The notes: generated by a model not told the origin, from the sequence alone. Shown: positions 36,728 through 49,191, counted from the stretch's first letter. The stretch is 64,000 nucleotides of DNA from Cedecea neteri (GCF_000758325.1 NZ_CP009459.1:2232001-2296000), one strand, 5' to 3'. Numbers and translations are program-made.

Positions 36728-37957
36728 TTACATAGCGGGAGCGTTAGTCACAAATGACTGCTGTTGCGCTTCCGACATCAGGCGCTGCTGCAGGGCGGTG
36801 GCCTCAGTGCGGCTGCTGAACGGGCCAAGCTGAACGCGATACACAGAGCCGTTATGAGAAACTGCGCCCGGCACGCCAAACTGCTGGCTTAGCTTTTGCT
36901 GCCACTGGCTGGCGCGTGCGCCATCGCTCACTGCACCGACCTGAACAACATAACGGCCACTGGAGGCTGGAGCGCTTGCAGCAGCTGCACTACGTTGGAC
37001 GTGGCCTTGTGTGGAACCAGGCGCGGTGACCGGCGCAGAAACAGCAGGCGCTGGCTGCTCAACGATCGGCCCTGGCTGTGGCGCTACTGGCGGAGTAGGC
37101 GTTGCAGCAGGTGCTGCTGTTGCTGCAACAGGTTGTTGTGTCGCAGATGTTGCTGCCGCCGTTGCCGGAGTATCAGGTGTTTCTATCACGCCTGCCGCAA
37201 GTGGCGTAGGAGCGCCGAGGAAACCGCTGCTCTGAACAGGTGCGCCGGTGGTATCTGCACTTTGCAGCGTTGAGTTGCTGATGGCGCGCACATCACCCTG
37301 CGGCGCTACAGGCTGAGCTGGGGAGGAAGCGCTTCCCATGCCGCCGCTAAGGTCCGGACGGGACGGCAGCGCATAGGTCTGCTTGGCTATAGTCGTACAG
37401 GCCGTACCCGGGCCGGACATTGTGCCATCCTGTGCAACGATAATAGGGTCGATACGGACTTTAGTATTGTTTGAGGTGTTCAGCCTGTCGGCTGCTGCGC
37501 GAGACAGCGAGATCACCCGATCGTTGCCATAAGGGCCACGATCGTTGATGCGGACCACAATCATGCGGCCATTCGCGAGGTTAGTGATTCGCGCATAGCT
37601 TGGAATAGGCAGCGTTGGGTGTGCTGCGGTCAGCGCATTAGGATCAAACGCTTCGCCAGAGGCGGTCAGGTTGCTGCCTGGTTCGGCATCGTAGATAGCC
37701 GCGAAGCCTGCCTGGCTGAAGTTTGCCGGATTCTGAACAATTTTGTAGCTTTTGCCATTGTTCTGATAATCCTGGTTGACTGACGGATTCAGCGGCTCGT
37801 AACGTGGCTCAGCGCCGCTGATTTCCACTACGGGACCGTTGCACACGGCCGGCTGTGGCGCCTGATTCACCGGCTGCTGACTCTCATCATTTGACGAACA
37901 TGCTGCCAGTAATGCGGCTGCGATGCAGACGCCAGCCCACCGTTTTTGCTTACCCAT
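36728..37957 (-). CDS. rlpA: Septal-ring lytic transglycosylase lipoprotein RlpA
   Basis: 409 residues from the ATG at 37957 (GAGG ribosome site); the frame runs further into mrdB but those residues do not belong. Lipobox LAAC at the start, double-psi beta-barrel with ASGEAFDP and NDRGPYGNDRVISLS, a long Ala/Pro/Thr-rich linker of about 120 residues, and a C-terminal SPOR domain (about 330-405) that binds denuded glycan. The linker is longer than in E. coli RlpA (362 residues). Last gene of the mrd operon. Confidence 0.95.
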   Translation of the reverse strand: MGKQKRWAGVCIAAALLAACSSNDESQQPVNQAPQPAVCNGPVVEISGAEPRYEPLNPSVNQDYQNNGKSYKIVQNPANFSQAGFAAIYDAEPGSNLTASGEAFDPNALTAAHPTLPIPSYARITNLANGRMIVVRINDRGPYGNDRVISLSRAAADRLNTSNNTKVRIDPIIVAQDGTMSGPGTACTTIAKQTYALPSRPDLSGGMGSASSPAQPVAPQGDVRAISNSTLQSADTTGAPVQSSGFLGAPTPLAAGVIETPDTPATAAATSATQQPVAATAAPAATPTPPVAPQPGPIVEQPAPAVSAPVTAPGSTQGHVQRSAAAASAPASSGRYVVQVGAVSDGARASQWQQKLSQQFGVPGAVSHNGSVYRVQLGPFSSRTEATALQQRLMSEAQQQSFVTNAPAM

Positions 37958-37973
37958 TGCGCACCTCATCCAG

Positions 37974-39086
37974 TTACACGCTTTTTGATAACATTTTTCT
38001 GTGAGTATGTATCGACATGACGATACCAAACCCGGCCATCAGCACAATTAGCGCCGACCCCCCGTAGCTGACGAGCGGCAGCGGTACACCGACCACCGGC
38101 AAGATACCACTAACCATGCCAATATTTACAAATACATAGACGAACAGGATCAGCATCAGCCCACCAGCCATTACCCGGCCAAAGGTGGTCTGCGCACGAG
38201 CGGCAATAAACAGGCCACGCATGATCAGCAGCAGATAGAGCGCCAGTAGCACCAGAATGCCGACTAAGCCTAGTTCTTCCGCAAGTACCGCGAAAATAAA
38301 GTCCGTATGTCGCTCGGGCAAGAACTCCAGCTGCGACTGTGTGCCGTGCAGCCAGCCTTTACCACGCAGCCCGCCGGAACCGATGGCGATTTTGGACTGA
38401 ATGATATGATAGCCCGCGCCGAGCGGATCGCTTTCTGGATCTAACAGCATCATCACGCGTGCGCGCTGATAGTCATGCATCAGGAAGAACCACAGGATCG
38501 GCACAAAGGCGGCTACCAGCAGAACGGCAACCAGAATAAGTCGCCAGCTCATGCCGGAAAGAAATAGCACAAACAGGCCCGATGCGGCGACTAAAATAGA
38601 TGTTCCCAGGTCTGGCTGGGCGGCAACCAGCAGCGTAGGCATGAAGATCAGCACGAGCGCAATACCGGTATTTTTCAACGAGGGAGGGCAAACGTCGCGG
38701 TTAATAAAACGTGCGACCATCAGCGGGACGGCAATCTTGGCAATTTCCGAAGGCTGGAAACGTACAAAACCCAGGTCCAGCCAGCGCTGCGCCCCTTTTG
38801 AAATTGCCCCGAAGGCATCAACCGCCACCAGCAGAACAATACAGAAAATATAGAGATAGGGCGCCCAGCCTTCGTAGACGCGAGGGGGAATTTGCGCCAT
38901 GACGACCATGATTACCAGTCCCATCAGGATCTGGCCGATTTTACGCTCCATCATACCCATATCCTGGCCACTGGCGCTCCACACCACCAGGGCGCTGAAC
39001 ACCAGCAGCGCAAGGATAGTCACCAGGAAGGTCGGGTCGAGGTGAACCTTATCCCAAATCGTTTTTTTATTAGGATTGTCAGTCAT
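37974..39086 (-). CDS. mrdB: Peptidoglycan polymerase RodA (MrdB)
   Basis: 370 residues, ten membrane helices, SEDS family. Catalytic Asp lies in the [21 protein letters not shown] loop region; [12 protein letters not shown] near the end. Polymerises lateral-wall glycan with PBP2. Sixteen bases before rlpA and two bases after mrdA. Confidence 0.98.
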   Translation of the reverse strand: MTDNPNKKTIWDKVHLDPTFLVTILALLVFSALVVWSASGQDMGMMERKIGQILMGLVIMVVMAQIPPRVYEGWAPYLYIFCIVLLVAVDAFGAISKGAQRWLDLGFVRFQPSEIAKIAVPLMVARFINRDVCPPSLKNTGIALVLIFMPTLLVAAQPDLGTSILVAASGLFVLFLSGMSWRLILVAVLLVAAFVPILWFFLMHDYQRARVMMLLDPESDPLGAGYHIIQSKIAIGSGGLRGKGWLHGTQSQLEFLPERHTDFIFAVLAEELGLVGILVLLALYLLLIMRGLFIAARAQTTFGRVMAGGLMLILFVYVFVNIGMVSGILPVVGVPLPLVSYGGSALIVLMAGFGIVMSIHTHRKMLSKSV

Positions 39087-39088
39087 GC

Positions 39089-40990
39089 TTATTGATCCTC
39101 TGCGGCCGAGGCGGCCGGTGCTTCCGACGGCAGTACCGTGTTGTTATCCCCTAACATAACGTGGTCGAGGATCTGACGCATGATGGTCCCAACTGCCGGA
39201 CCTGCGCCGCCGTTTTCCAGAATCATGGTCACGGCGTACTGTGGGTTGTCGTAAGGTGCGAAAGCCGTCATCAACTTGTGGTCGCGCAGACGTTCGGCAA
39301 TTTTATGCGCGTTATAGGTTTCGTTGGCCTTCAGGCCAAAGACCTGTGCGGTACCGGATTTCGCCGCCACTTTGTAAGGCGCATTGGCGAAGTATTTGTG
39401 CGCGGTTCCGTTGGGTCGGTTGGCTACGCCATACATCCCGTCTTTGGCAATTTCCCAATAGCCAGAGTGGATGTCACCTACCGGCGCTTCAGTCGGCTGC
39501 TGCCAGGGAACCTGCTTGCCATTTTCCGTGGTGCTCATCAGCAGATGTGGAACGCGAACAATACCGTCGTTTATGAGGATCATCATCGCCTTACTCATCT
39601 GGATTGGCGTGGCCGTCCAGTAACCCTGGCCGATACCGACTGGGATAGTGTCACCCTGATACCACGGTTTTTTAAAGCGCTTCAGCTTCCACTCGCGCGT
39701 CGGCATGTTGCCCGCGCGCTCTTCGGAAAGGTCGATTCCCGTCAGGTGACCGTAGCCAAACTTGCTCATCCATTCGCCAATGCGGTCGATCCCCATGTCA
39801 TAGGCGACCTGGTAGAAGAAGGTATCCGCCGATTCTTCCAGAGATTTTGTGACGTTCAGGCGGCCGTGGCCCCATTTTTTCCAGTCGCGGTAGCGTTTTT
39901 CCGAACCTGGCAATTGCCACCAACCTGGGTCAAACAGCGAGGTATTACGGGTGATCACTCCAGCGCTTAAGGCCGAGACGGCCATATAAGGCTTCACGGT
40001 AGAGGCTGGTGGATACACGCCCTGAGTCGCGCGGTTAATTAATGGCGTGTTCGGGTCGTTTAGCAGGCCCGAGTAGTCTTTGCTGGAGATACCGTCGACG
40101 AACAGGTTCGGGTTATAGCTTGGCATAGAAACCAGCGCCAGAATGCCGCCGGTACGCGGATCGGTAACGACCACCGCAGCACGGCTGCCAGCGAGCAGGG
40201 TTTCGATGTAGGTTTGCAGCTTCAGATCGAGGGTCAGATAAATATCATGCCCGGCCTGAGGCGGCACTTCTTTAAGCTGGCGGATGACGCGGCCACGGTT
40301 GTTAACCTCAACCTCTTCGTAGCCCGTTTGCCCGTGCAGCACATCTTCGTAATAGCGCTCTATACCGAGCTTGCCGATGTCGTGGGTCGAGGCGTAGTTA
40401 GCCAGCTTGCCTTCTTTATCCAGGCGCTCAACGTCTTTGTCGTTGATTTTAGAAACGTAGCCAATGACGTGGGTTAGCGCGGAGCCATAAGGATAGAAGC
40501 GGCGTTTGTAGCCTTTCACTTCCACACCTGGGAAGCGGTATTGGTTTACGGCGAAGCGGGCAACCTGAACTTCCGTCAGGTTAGTTTTGACCGCAATAGA
40601 GGTGAAGCGGTGCGAGCGGGCACGCTCTTTTTTGAAGTTCGCGATATCGTCATCGGTCAGGTCAACCACCGGGCGCAGCGCCTCCAGCGTATCCTGAACG
40701 TTATCGACTTTCTCCGGCATCATCTCGATTTGATAGATGGTGCGGTTCAGCGCCAGCGGGGTACCGTTACGATCGTAAATAATGCCGCGGCTGGGCGGAA
40801 TGGGCACCAGCTTGATGCGGTTTTCATTGGACCGTGTCTGATAGTCGTTAAAGCGAACGATTTGCAGATTATAAAGATTGGCGATCAGAATGCCGGTAAG
40901 CAGCAAAATGCCGATAAAAGCGACCAGCGCCCGGCGCACAAAGAGCGCAGACTCAGCCGTATAGTCGCGAAAAGAATTCTGTAATTTCAT
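39089..40990 (-). CDS. mrdA: Penicillin-binding protein 2 (MrdA)
   Basis: 633 residues: membrane helix about 19-42, pedestal domain, transpeptidase with Ser330 in STVK, SAD at 387-389 and KSGT near 544. Crosslinks murein during elongation with RodA. The operon rsfS-rlmH-mrdA-mrdB-rlpA runs without terminators. Confidence 0.98.
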   Translation of the reverse strand: MKLQNSFRDYTAESALFVRRALVAFIGILLLTGILIANLYNLQIVRFNDYQTRSNENRIKLVPIPPSRGIIYDRNGTPLALNRTIYQIEMMPEKVDNVQDTLEALRPVVDLTDDDIANFKKERARSHRFTSIAVKTNLTEVQVARFAVNQYRFPGVEVKGYKRRFYPYGSALTHVIGYVSKINDKDVERLDKEGKLANYASTHDIGKLGIERYYEDVLHGQTGYEEVEVNNRGRVIRQLKEVPPQAGHDIYLTLDLKLQTYIETLLAGSRAAVVVTDPRTGGILALVSMPSYNPNLFVDGISSKDYSGLLNDPNTPLINRATQGVYPPASTVKPYMAVSALSAGVITRNTSLFDPGWWQLPGSEKRYRDWKKWGHGRLNVTKSLEESADTFFYQVAYDMGIDRIGEWMSKFGYGHLTGIDLSEERAGNMPTREWKLKRFKKPWYQGDTIPVGIGQGYWTATPIQMSKAMMILINDGIVRVPHLLMSTTENGKQVPWQQPTEAPVGDIHSGYWEIAKDGMYGVANRPNGTAHKYFANAPYKVAAKSGTAQVFGLKANETYNAHKIAERLRDHKLMTAFAPYDNPQYAVTMILENGGAGPAVGTIMRQILDHVMLGDNNTVLPSEAPAASAAEDQ

Positions 40991-41017
40991 TCGCTGCTTA
41001 GTATTACCCGCTCAGGT

Positions 41018-41488
41018 TTACTCACGATGGTAAGGGTGGTTGGTGGTAATGCTCCACGCCCGATAGAGACTTTCCGCCACCAGCACTCTGACCAGCGGAT
41101 GAGGCATGGTTAGCGTGGAGAGCGACCAGCTTTGCTCGGCGGCGGCCTTGCAGGCTGGTGCTAATCCTTCGGGGCCACCGATTAACAGGCTGACATCGCG
41201 GCCATCCTGCTTCCAGCGTTCAAGCTGTGTGGCAAGCTGCGGGGTATCCCACGGTTGACCGGGAATATCCAGCGTCACAATTCGGTTACCTTTGCCCGCG
41301 GCGGCCAGCATCATCTCGCCCTCTTTTTCGAGGATACGTTTGATATCGGCATTTTTGCCGCGTTTTCCAGCCGGAATTTCTACCAGCTCAAAAGGCATGT
41401 CTTTCGGGAAGCGGCGCAGGTACTCGGTAAAGCCGGTCTGCACCCAGTCAGGCATTTTGGTTCCAACGGCCACCAGTTGCAGCTTCAC
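41018..41488 (-). CDS. rlmH: 23S rRNA pseudouridine-1915 N3-methyltransferase RlmH
   Basis: 156 residues (one more than E. coli, an extra Gly in [10 protein letters not shown]). SPOUT fold with the SAM-binding LLIGGPEGL and C-terminal [15 protein letters not shown]. Methylates pseudouridine 1915 in helix 69. Starts four bases after rsfS. Confidence 0.98.
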   Translation of the reverse strand: MKLQLVAVGTKMPDWVQTGFTEYLRRFPKDMPFELVEIPAGKRGKNADIKRILEKEGEMMLAAAGKGNRIVTLDIPGQPWDTPQLATQLERWKQDGRDVSLLIGGPEGLAPACKAAAEQSWSLSTLTMPHPLVRVLVAESLYRAWSITTNHPYHRE

Positions 41489-41491
41489 CCG

Positions 41492-41809
41492 TTAGCTCCA
41501 GAGTTTTTCCAGTTCGTACAGCTGGCGGCTCTCTTCCTGCATGACGTGAACGATAATTTCGCCCAGATCGACAACAACCCAGTCGGAAGCGTTGATGCCT
41601 TTCACGCCCATCGGCGACAGGCCAACTTCACGAGAGGACTGCACAACGTGTTCAGCAATTGACATGACGTGTCGGTTAGATGTCCCGGTGCAGATAACCA
41701 TGCAATCGGTGATGCTGGATTTGCCTTTAACATCAATTGCGATGATGTCCTGGGCTTTAAGGTCGTCGATTTTATCGACAATGAAATCCTGAAGTGCTTT
41801 ACCCTGCAA
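41492..41809 (-). CDS. rsfS: Ribosome silencing factor RsfS
   Basis: 105 residues, same length as E. coli; [18 protein letters not shown] and the [12 protein letters not shown] end are diagnostic. Binds ribosomal protein uL14 and blocks subunit joining in starvation. First gene of the operon leading to the mrd genes. Confidence 0.98.
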   Translation of the reverse strand: MQGKALQDFIVDKIDDLKAQDIIAIDVKGKSSITDCMVICTGTSNRHVMSIAEHVVQSSREVGLSPMGVKGINASDWVVVDLGEIIVHVMQEESRQLYELEKLWS

Positions 41810-42121
41810 GTGTTCCCCCTGAGAGAATGAGAGTGTTTGGTTTAGCCCGTAATAACCCTGGACCAGCAGGGCAGGCGGCTTTGGCTGAAAAATTGGCCGA
41901 CCAGCGCGAATCGCGGGCTATCATCCCATTGCGCGCCGGAGTTTGCATTGCCATTTTTGTAAAACTATTTCAGAAAAGCCGGATTACGGGCAGGAAATTA
42001 TGGCAGCGGAGCATAACAGCCTGAGAAGTGGTGTCAATGGCTGGCGTTCCCGGTAAATCATAATAGCGTAATCCAGCGCGCTTCACTGTTCTCCCCCTAT
42101 AATTCAGACGAGCCCCAACGC
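41810..42121. other. nadD-rsfS spacer lacking cobC
   Basis: 312 bases with no credible gene. In E. coli cobC lies here; no phosphatase motif (RHG) is found on either strand. It probably carries the rsfS promoter. Confidence 0.6.
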
Positions 42122-42772
42122 TTAGCGATAAAGCCCGTGCTGGAGAATAAAAGTCAGTACGTCAGGCGGGAGTAGATCGTCGCAGGGCTGATTGCTCTCA
42201 AGCCGGTGGCGAATGGTGGTTGCGGAGATATCGTAGAGCGGCGTTGGGGCTAGAAAGACTTTCCCTGCTGGCAGCTGGTGTAGCGTTGCGACAGAATCCG
42301 TGACGTTTTGAGCGAGCCACCTTTGCTGTTCGGGCGTTTCCATGGTTAGTGGATAACCAGGCCGCTGGGTGACCAGCAGATGGCACAGCGTGAGCAGCGT
42401 TTCCCAGCGGTGCCAGCGGTGGAGGCTGAGCAATGAGTCCTGACCAATAATAAAGGCCAGCGGCTGTTGGGGCCCCAACTCGGCGCGAAGCTGCTCCAGC
42501 GTTTCCACGGTCCAGGACGGTGTCGACCGGGTCAGTTCCCTGTCATCCAACGTGAATAATGGGTTACCTGCTATTGCGAGCTTAATCATCTCTTTGCGCT
42601 GTGCGCTGCTCGCTTCCGGCTGCGGGCGATGCGGTGGCACATTATTGGGCATGATGGTGACGTTTTTGAGTTTCACCAGCCGGGCCAGCGCCTCAACGGA
42701 TTTCAAATGACCATAATGGATAGGATCAAAGGTGCCGCCGTACAGCGCTAACAAAGAGGAATCAGGCATCAA
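42122..42772 (-). CDS. nadD: Nicotinate-nucleotide adenylyltransferase NadD
   Basis: 216 residues. Nucleotidyl-transferase motifs [12 protein letters not shown] near the N-terminus and [10 protein letters not shown] (ISSTxIR type) near the C-terminus. Makes nicotinate adenine dinucleotide in NAD synthesis. Overlaps the end of holA by 11 bases; the second Met is an equally possible start. Confidence 0.97.
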   Translation of the reverse strand: MMPDSSLLALYGGTFDPIHYGHLKSVEALARLVKLKNVTIMPNNVPPHRPQPEASSAQRKEMIKLAIAGNPLFTLDDRELTRSTPSWTVETLEQLRAELGPQQPLAFIIGQDSLLSLHRWHRWETLLTLCHLLVTQRPGYPLTMETPEQQRWLAQNVTDSVATLHQLPAGKVFLAPTPLYDISATTIRHRLESNQPCDDLLPPDVLTFILQHGLYR

Positions 42773-43793
42773 TAAAGATTTCCGGTAAGGCTTTATGGCA
42801 GATAAGCAGAGAGAGGCCTTCGAGTTCGTCCCAGACTGACTGCCCGTAGTCCTGCTTCAGCGTCAGTTCGATACGTGTCAGTAAACGAACGGCCTGATAA
42901 AGCTGCTCCGAAGAAACACGATTGAGCGCTTCAGTGACCAGCTGGCGGCGGTTTTGCCACACGCGTTGCTGATCGAACAGCGTCCGTAAGGGCGTCGTTG
43001 CCGACTGACGTTTGAGATTGACCAGTTGCAGCAGTTCCCGCTGCAGGGTTCGCAGCAGAATGACCGGCTCGCTGGCCTCCAGGCGAAGCTGCTGCAGTAT
43101 ATGCAGCGCTCGTTTGCTCTTTCCGGCGAGCAGAGCATCTACCCAGTGAAAAGGCGTGAAATGGGCTGCATCGTTTACGGCTTGCTCAACGCGAGGCAGC
43201 GTTAGCTTACCGTCCGTCCAGATTAGCGAGAGTCTTTCCAGTGCCTGCGAAAGCGCCAGCAAATTGCCCTCATAGCAGTAGCAGAGCAGCTGATTGGCAG
43301 CATCGTCCAGCGTCAGATTCATCTGTTTTGCACGCTGAGACACCCAGCGGGGCAGATTGGCCTGTTCTGGTGTCTGGCAGGTCACCAGCACCGAGCGGTT
43401 TGCCAGTTGGGTAAACCAGGCGGCATTTTCCTGCGCTTTCGTCAGTTTGTTGCCGCGAATCAGTAACAGAATATCGTCGTGAAGCAGGCTAACCAGCGTT
43501 TCTAGCTGAGCGTTAATGGCGGCGTTGGGGCCATTTTCCGGCAGCAGTAACAGCAGCGTCTGGCGGCTGGCAAATAGACTGAGAGCCTGGCAAATCGAAA
43601 ACAGGGCCTGCCAGTCGGTGGAGACTTCTATCTGTACGGTGTGGTGTTCTTCAAAGCCATTTTGCTGGGCGTGTTTGCGAACGGCATCCTGGCTTTCCTG
43701 TAATAAGAGAGGATCGTTACCTAATAGCAGATACGCCGCGCGCAGCCCTTCATTGAGCTGCGCGTGGAGTTGTTCCGGATACACTCGGATCAT
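42762..43793 (-). CDS. holA: DNA polymerase III delta subunit HolA
   Basis: 343 residues, same as E. coli. N-terminal [19 protein letters not shown], a degenerate AAA+ core and C-terminal collar domain. Opens the beta clamp for loading. Overlaps lptE by four bases and nadD by 11. Confidence 0.97.
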   Translation of the reverse strand: MIRVYPEQLHAQLNEGLRAAYLLLGNDPLLLQESQDAVRKHAQQNGFEEHHTVQIEVSTDWQALFSICQALSLFASRQTLLLLLPENGPNAAINAQLETLVSLLHDDILLLIRGNKLTKAQENAAWFTQLANRSVLVTCQTPEQANLPRWVSQRAKQMNLTLDDAANQLLCYCYEGNLLALSQALERLSLIWTDGKLTLPRVEQAVNDAAHFTPFHWVDALLAGKSKRALHILQQLRLEASEPVILLRTLQRELLQLVNLKRQSATTPLRTLFDQQRVWQNRRQLVTEALNRVSSEQLYQAVRLLTRIELTLKQDYGQSVWDELEGLSLLICHKALPEIFIDA

Positions 43794-44401
43794 TTGCTGA
43801 CAGAGGTTGCCGGCAGAGTGGTGGACACACGGCCTGTCGGTTCGGCCGGTTTCACTGGGCTAACGGGCTTTTCCTCGTCTTTTGTTGCTGCAAGGTCGGC
43901 CGCGTGTACAGCCATCAGCTTGCGGACCAGCTGTTGGGCAATGTTGGTGTACATTTCTTTGATGAGCAGATCCTGCTCGGCGTCTTTTGCCAGGGCAGTC
44001 AGCGGGTTATCAAAGAATGAACGGTATGTCTTCGCACTGATCGGGTAAATATCGTGACCCGGGATCAGGACCTGAGCATTGACGGTCATGACCATCTGGT
44101 ATTCCGCCGTCTGGCCGTTCTGGAACACTGAAGCCGTGTCCTGACCCAGGCCTAAAGCGCCTACGCGCAGGGAAGGAATATCCTTACGTACGCCAGTGCC
44201 GGTATCGTCAACAATCGTGACGCCGTTTAAGCGCAATTGTTTACGAATTTCACGCGTTAGCGGGCCGTTAGGATCGCCAGAGTTGAGGATCAGCGTCTTC
44301 ATCTCTGAAGGAACCTGCGTGTTGCCACGCAGGTGAAAACCACATCCGGCGGTGACCAGCACCGCCAGGGTTACTAACAGGGTGATAAAGGGATGTCGCA
44401 C
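43790..44401 (-). CDS. lptE: LPS-assembly lipoprotein LptE
   Basis: 203 residues: lipobox VTAGC at about residue 20, [18 protein letters not shown], then a long Pro/Ala/Lys tail. It plugs the LptD barrel in the outer membrane and helps LPS insertion. Fourteen bases after leuS. Confidence 0.96.
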   Translation of the reverse strand: MRHPFITLLVTLAVLVTAGCGFHLRGNTQVPSEMKTLILNSGDPNGPLTREIRKQLRLNGVTIVDDTGTGVRKDIPSLRVGALGLGQDTASVFQNGQTAEYQMVMTVNAQVLIPGHDIYPISAKTYRSFFDNPLTALAKDAEQDLLIKEMYTNIAQQLVRKLMAVHAADLAATKDEEKPVSPVKPAEPTGRVSTTLPATSVSK

Positions 44402-44415
44402 GCTTCCTCCTGCGC

Positions 44416-46998
44416 TTAGCCCACAACCAGGTTGAGCAGTTTACCCGGAACGTAAATCACTTTACGTACGGTTACACCCTCAAGATATTTCGCGACCAGA
44501 TGTTCCTGACCGGCGCGCTCGCGCACTTGTTCTTCAGTGGCATCGGCAGGCACGGTGACTTTACCGCGTACTTTACCGTTAACTTGAACCACGACCAGGC
44601 GAGAGTCTTCGACCATTGCCTGCTCATCAGCCTGTGGCCACGGTGCGTTATCCACATCACCTTCACCGCCCAGTGACTGCCACATATCGAAGCAAACGTG
44701 CGGGGTGAACGGATACAGCATACGTACAACGGCCAGCAGTGCTTCGTTCAGCAGGGCACGATCCTGTTCGCCGTCCTGCGGTGCTTTTGCCAGTTTGTTC
44801 ATCAGCTCCATAATGGCAGCGATAGCGGTGTTGAAGGTCTGACGGCGGCCGATATCGTCGGTTACTTTAGCAATCGTTTTATGCACATCGCGACGCAGTG
44901 CTTTTTGATCTTCGCTCAGGGCAGCGATATCCAGCGCCGGCGCTGCACCACGGTTGGTGTGTTCGTAGACCAGTTTCCAGACGCGTTTCAGGAAGCGGTT
45001 GGCGCCTTCAACGCCGGATTCCTGCCACTCAAGCGTCATGTCTGCCGGTGAAGCAAACATCATAAATAGACGAACGGTATCTGCGCCGTAGCGTTCAACC
45101 ATGACCTGCGGGTCGATGCCGTTGTTTTTCGACTTCGACATTTTGCTCATGCCAGCATAGACCAGTTCGCGACCTTCTGCGTCACGGGCTTTGACGATGC
45201 GGCCTTTATCATCGCGCTCAACAATAGCGTCGACCGGAGAAACCCAGTTACGCTCGCCGTTAACGCCGGTGTAATAGAAGGCGTCCGCCAGCACCATACC
45301 CTGGCAAAGTAGCTGTTTGGCCGGTTCGTCGGAAGTCACCATGCCTGCATCGCGCATCAGCTTATGGAAGAAGCGGAAGTAGAGCAGGTGCATGATGGCG
45401 TGTTCAATCCCGCCGATGTAAATATCCACTGGCAGCCAGTAGTTGGCAGCTTTGGAATCCAGCATGCCTTTGTCGTACTGCGGGCAGGTGTAGCGGGCGT
45501 AGTACCAGGAAGACTCCATAAAGGTGTCGAAGGTGTCGGTTTCACGCAGCGCAGGCATCCCGTTAACGGTGGTTTTCGCCCACTCAGGATCGGCTTTAAT
45601 TGGGCTGGTGATGCCGTCCATGACCACGTCTTCCGGCAGGATAACAGGCAGTTGATCTTCCGGGGTTGGCATCACGGTGCCGTCTTCCAGGGTGACCATT
45701 GGGATTGGTGCGCCCCAGTAACGCTGACGGGAAACGCCCCAGTCGCGCAGACGGAAGTTCACTTTACGCTCGCCCACGCCTTTAGCAGCCAGCTTATCGG
45801 CAATGGCGTTGAACGCCTGCTGGAAGTCCAGACCGTCGAATTCACCGGAGTTGAACAGCGCCCCTTTTTCGGTCATTGCAGAGGCGGAAAGATCCGGCTC
45901 GCTGCCGTCGGCATTCAGAATGACTGGCTTAATCTGCAGGCTGTATTTTGTGGCGAATTCCCAGTCACGCTGATCGTGACCTGGAACAGCCATCACGGCA
46001 CCGGTGCCGTATTCCATCAGCACGAAGTTGGCCACCCAAACCGGAACGCTTTCGCCGGTCAGTGGATGAATGGCGTTAATGCCGGTGGCGACGCCTTTCT
46101 TCTCCATGGTTGCCATGTCGGCTTCGGCCACTTTGGTGTTGCGGCATTCTTCAATGAATTCGGCAAGGGTAGGATTATTGACTGCAGCCTGCTGCGCCAG
46201 AGGATGACCGGCGGCAACGGCCAGATAAGTCACACCCATGAAGGTATCAGGGCGGGTGGTATAAACGGTCAGCTTCTCGGCGCTGTTTTCCACGTCGAAG
46301 GTGATTTCCACGCCTTCAGAGCGGCCAATCCAGTTGCGCTGCATGGTTTTAACCTGATCCGGCCAGTGATCCAGCGTATCCAGGTCGTTCAGCAGTTCGT
46401 CAGCGTAGGCGGTAATTTTGATGAACCACTGTGGGATCTCTTTGCGCTCAACTTTGGTGTCGCAGCGCCAGCAGCAGCCGTCGATAACCTGCTCGTTTGC
46501 CAGTACGGTCTGATCGTTCGGGCACCAGTTCACCGCGGAGGTTTTTTTGTAAACCAGACCTTTGTTGTACAGCTGAGTGAAGAACTGCTGTTCCCAGCGG
46601 TAGTATTCAGGCGTACAGGTAGCCAGTTCACGGCTCCAGTCGTAGCCGAAGCCCAGCGTTTTCAGCTGGTTCTTCATGTAATTGATGTTGTCGTAGGTCC
46701 ACGGGGCTGGCGCGGTGTTGTTTTTTACCGCGGCGCCTTCAGCCGGTAGGCCGAAAGCATCCCAGCCGATCGGCTGCAGGACGTTTTTACCCAGCATACG
46801 CTGGTAGCGTGCGATAACGTCGCCGATGGTGTAGTTACGGACGTGGCCCATATGTAGTCGGCCGGAAGGATAGGGCAACATGGAGAGGCAGTAGTATTTC
46901 TCTTTGCCTTCGTCTTCGGTCACTTCAAAAGTACGGTTCTCTTGCCAGTGTTGCTGGACGTTGGATTCTATCTCTTCCGGGCGGTATTGCTCTTGCAT
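44416..46998 (-). CDS. leuS: Leucyl-tRNA synthetase
   Basis: 860 residues, class Ia. HMGH at 49-52 (HIGH motif), CP1 editing domain with [14 protein letters not shown] in [12 protein letters not shown], and a C-terminal VNGKVRGKV domain. First gene of leuS-lptE-holA-nadD. Confidence 0.99.
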   Translation of the reverse strand: MQEQYRPEEIESNVQQHWQENRTFEVTEDEGKEKYYCLSMLPYPSGRLHMGHVRNYTIGDVIARYQRMLGKNVLQPIGWDAFGLPAEGAAVKNNTAPAPWTYDNINYMKNQLKTLGFGYDWSRELATCTPEYYRWEQQFFTQLYNKGLVYKKTSAVNWCPNDQTVLANEQVIDGCCWRCDTKVERKEIPQWFIKITAYADELLNDLDTLDHWPDQVKTMQRNWIGRSEGVEITFDVENSAEKLTVYTTRPDTFMGVTYLAVAAGHPLAQQAAVNNPTLAEFIEECRNTKVAEADMATMEKKGVATGINAIHPLTGESVPVWVANFVLMEYGTGAVMAVPGHDQRDWEFATKYSLQIKPVILNADGSEPDLSASAMTEKGALFNSGEFDGLDFQQAFNAIADKLAAKGVGERKVNFRLRDWGVSRQRYWGAPIPMVTLEDGTVMPTPEDQLPVILPEDVVMDGITSPIKADPEWAKTTVNGMPALRETDTFDTFMESSWYYARYTCPQYDKGMLDSKAANYWLPVDIYIGGIEHAIMHLLYFRFFHKLMRDAGMVTSDEPAKQLLCQGMVLADAFYYTGVNGERNWVSPVDAIVERDDKGRIVKARDAEGRELVYAGMSKMSKSKNNGIDPQVMVERYGADTVRLFMMFASPADMTLEWQESGVEGANRFLKRVWKLVYEHTNRGAAPALDIAALSEDQKALRRDVHKTIAKVTDDIGRRQTFNTAIAAIMELMNKLAKAPQDGEQDRALLNEALLAVVRMLYPFTPHVCFDMWQSLGGEGDVDNAPWPQADEQAMVEDSRLVVVQVNGKVRGKVTVPADATEEQVRERAGQEHLVAKYLEGVTVRKVIYVPGKLLNLVVG

Positions 46999-47262
46999 GG
47001 CAGCCAGTAGTCCTGTTTATGAAAGACGGCTACGAAACGTAGCCTTTAATGAATTCGAGTTTAGATCGTCATAGCATAGCCGATTCGACAGCGGCAAAAC
47101 AGCCTTTCAACGCCCTCAGTGACCATTTCACCGTTCTGTAACGCTTGCAGTTTTTTACCCAGGGTGTGGCTAATCTAACAAAGCGTGGGCGGATTAACGT
47201 CTACTATTAGAATCAGTTACCACGCCGCGAATGCGGGAATCCTTCAAGGAGGCAGGCTAACG
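46999..47262. other. leuS-ybeL divergent spacer
   Basis: 264 bases holding both promoters; no RNA or operator recognised. Confidence 0.5.
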
Positions 47263-47745
47263 ATGAACAAGGTTGCTCAATTTTATCGGGAACTGGTCGA
47301 ATCGCTAAGTGAACGGCTACGCAAGGGGGAGCGCGATATTGATGCGCTGGTTGCCAGCGCCCGTAAGCAGATGAATGATACAGGCGAGCTGACCCGAACG
47401 GAGATAGAGGAGGTAACGCGTGCGGTGCGCCGTGACCTTGAAGAATTTGCTCGTAGCTACGGGGAAAGTCAGGAAGAGTTCACCGACAGCGTTTTTATGC
47501 GGGTGATTAAAGAGAGTTTATGGCAGGAACTGGCGGACATTACCGACAAAACGCAGCTTGAGTGGCGGGAAGTGTTTAAAGATCTCAGCCATCACGGGGT
47601 GTATCACAGCGGGGAAGTTGTTGGGTTAGGCAATTTGGTGTGTGAAAACTGTCATCACCATATTGCGATTTACACGCCTGATGTGCTGCCGGTTTGCCCA
47701 AAATGCGGTCATAATCAGTTTCATCGGCGGCCGTTTGAGCCTTAA
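47263..47745 (+). CDS. ybeL: DUF1451 zinc-ribbon protein YbeL
   Basis: 160 residues from the ATG at 47263 with an AGGAGG ribosome site. Long helical N-terminal part rich in Glu/Arg, then a four-cysteine zinc ribbon (CENCHHH ... CPKCGHNQF). Function unknown. Usual place between leuS and gltL. Confidence 0.95.
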   Translation: MNKVAQFYRELVESLSERLRKGERDIDALVASARKQMNDTGELTRTEIEEVTRAVRRDLEEFARSYGESQEEFTDSVFMRVIKESLWQELADITDKTQLEWREVFKDLSHHGVYHSGEVVGLGNLVCENCHHHIAIYTPDVLPVCPKCGHNQFHRRPFEP

Positions 47746-47746
47746 A

Positions 47747-47775
47747 AAAAAGCCTTCCGCAGGGAAGGCTTTTTA
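47747..47775. terminator. Bidirectional terminator ybeL/gltL
   Basis: AGCCTTCC / GGAAGGCT stem (47751-47758, 47763-47770) flanked by A and T runs. Confidence 0.92.
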
Positions 47776-47791
47776 CTGTGACGCGTCCTTC

Positions 47792-48517
47792 TTAGTGCAG
47801 GATTTTTGCCAGGAAGTCTTTGGCACGTTCAGACTGAGGATTATTGAAGAAGTCGTCTTTGTTTGAGTCTTCGACAATTTTCCCTTCATCCATAAAGATC
47901 ACGCGGTTAGCCACTTTGCGGGCAAAGCCCATTTCGTGGGTCACCACCATCATGGTCATGCCTTCATTGGCCAGCTCAACCATCACGTCCAGTACTTCGT
48001 TGATCATTTCCGGGTCGAGCGCTGAGGTTGGTTCGTCAAACAGCATTGCGATAGGATCCATACACAGGGCGCGGGCGATCGCCACACGCTGCTGCTGGCC
48101 GCCGGAAAGCTGCGCTGGATATTTATCGGCATGGGCGGCGAGCCCTACGCGCTCGAGTAATTTTAACCCTTTGGCGCGGGAAGCCGCTTTGTCACGCTTC
48201 AGCACTTTGACCTGGGCAAGCGTCAGGTTTTCGATAATCGACAGGTGAGGGAACAGCTCGAAGTGCTGGAACACCATGCCAACGTGGGAGCGGAGCTGCG
48301 CCAGATTGGTTTTCTTATCGTTCACCTGGGTGCCGTTCACCAGGATTTCGCCTTTTTGTACGGGCTCAAGGCCATTGACGGTTTTAATCAGCGTGGATTT
48401 GCCGGAGCCGGAAGGCCCGCACACGACGACAACTTCGCCTTTCTTCACTTCGGTGGAGCACTCGGTCAGCACCTGAAAGTGACCATACCATTTAGAAACA
48501 TTTTTCAGGGTAATCAT
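47792..48517 (-). CDS. gltL: Glutamate/aspartate ABC transporter ATPase GltL
   Basis: 241 residues. Walker [10 protein letters not shown] at 34-42, ABC signature [15 protein letters not shown], Walker [12 protein letters not shown]. Powers glutamate/aspartate import with GltJK. Overlaps gltK by one base. Confidence 0.98.
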   Translation of the reverse strand: MITLKNVSKWYGHFQVLTECSTEVKKGEVVVVCGPSGSGKSTLIKTVNGLEPVQKGEILVNGTQVNDKKTNLAQLRSHVGMVFQHFELFPHLSIIENLTLAQVKVLKRDKAASRAKGLKLLERVGLAAHADKYPAQLSGGQQQRVAIARALCMDPIAMLFDEPTSALDPEMINEVLDVMVELANEGMTMMVVTHEMGFARKVANRVIFMDEGKIVEDSNKDDFFNNPQSERAKDFLAKILH

Positions 48518-49191
48518 TACACAGTCCTTTTCTTCAAGTAGCTGACCAACAGCGATGCACTGAGGCTAATCACAAAATAGACCAGGCCGGCAAACAGGAT
48601 CATTTCGACCTGCGTACCGTCACGCTCGCCGATGGTGGAGGCGGTGCGGAAGAAGTCTGCCAGGCTTAAAACGTACACCAGCGAGGTATCCTGGAACAAA
48701 ACGATGCCCTGGGTTAACAGCAGCGGCACCATTGCGCGGAAGGCCTGCGGCAGAATAATCAGTTTCATCGACTGCCAGTGGGTCATACCCAGCGCCAGGG
48801 CGGCATTTGACTGCCCTCTGGAAATACTCTGAATACCGGCGCGAATGATTTCTGAATAGTAGGCGGCTTCAAACATGGAGAAGGCGACCATCGCGGAAAT
48901 CAGGCGAATATCTGTCTTTGGCGACAGGCCAAGCACCGACTGCAGGAAGCCTGGCACCACCAGATAGAACCAAAGCAGTACCATCACCAGCGGCACAGAG
49001 CGGAAAACGTTCACGTAAGCGGTAGCAAACCACGCGATCGGTTTGAAGCTCGACAGGCGCATGACGGCCAGCAGCGTGCCCCAGACAATACCGATCACCA
49101 CCGCGGTAACGGTGATTTTGAGCGTAATGACCAGCCCCTGCATTAAGTAAGGCAGGGCAGGTAGAATAGAACTCCAGTCAAGATCGAGCAT
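48517..49191 (-). CDS. gltK: Glutamate/aspartate ABC permease GltK
   Basis: 224 residues, HisM-type permease with about five helices; EAA loop in [21 protein letters not shown] split over the cytoplasmic turn. Overlaps its neighbours by one base on each side. Confidence 0.97.
   Translation of the reverse strand: MLDLDWSSILPALPYLMQGLVITLKITVTAVVIGIVWGTLLAVMRLSSFKPIAWFATAYVNVFRSVPLVMVLLWFYLVVPGFLQSVLGLSPKTDIRLISAMVAFSMFEAAYYSEIIRAGIQSISRGQSNAALALGMTHWQSMKLIILPQAFRAMVPLLLTQGIVLFQDTSLVYVLSLADFFRTASTIGERDGTQVEMILFAGLVYFVISLSASLLVSYLKKRTV

Noticed and set aside
45364-46749. Long plus-strand ORF of 461 residues inside leuS
   Set aside because: Antisense shadow of leuS codon bias; no ribosome site or family match.
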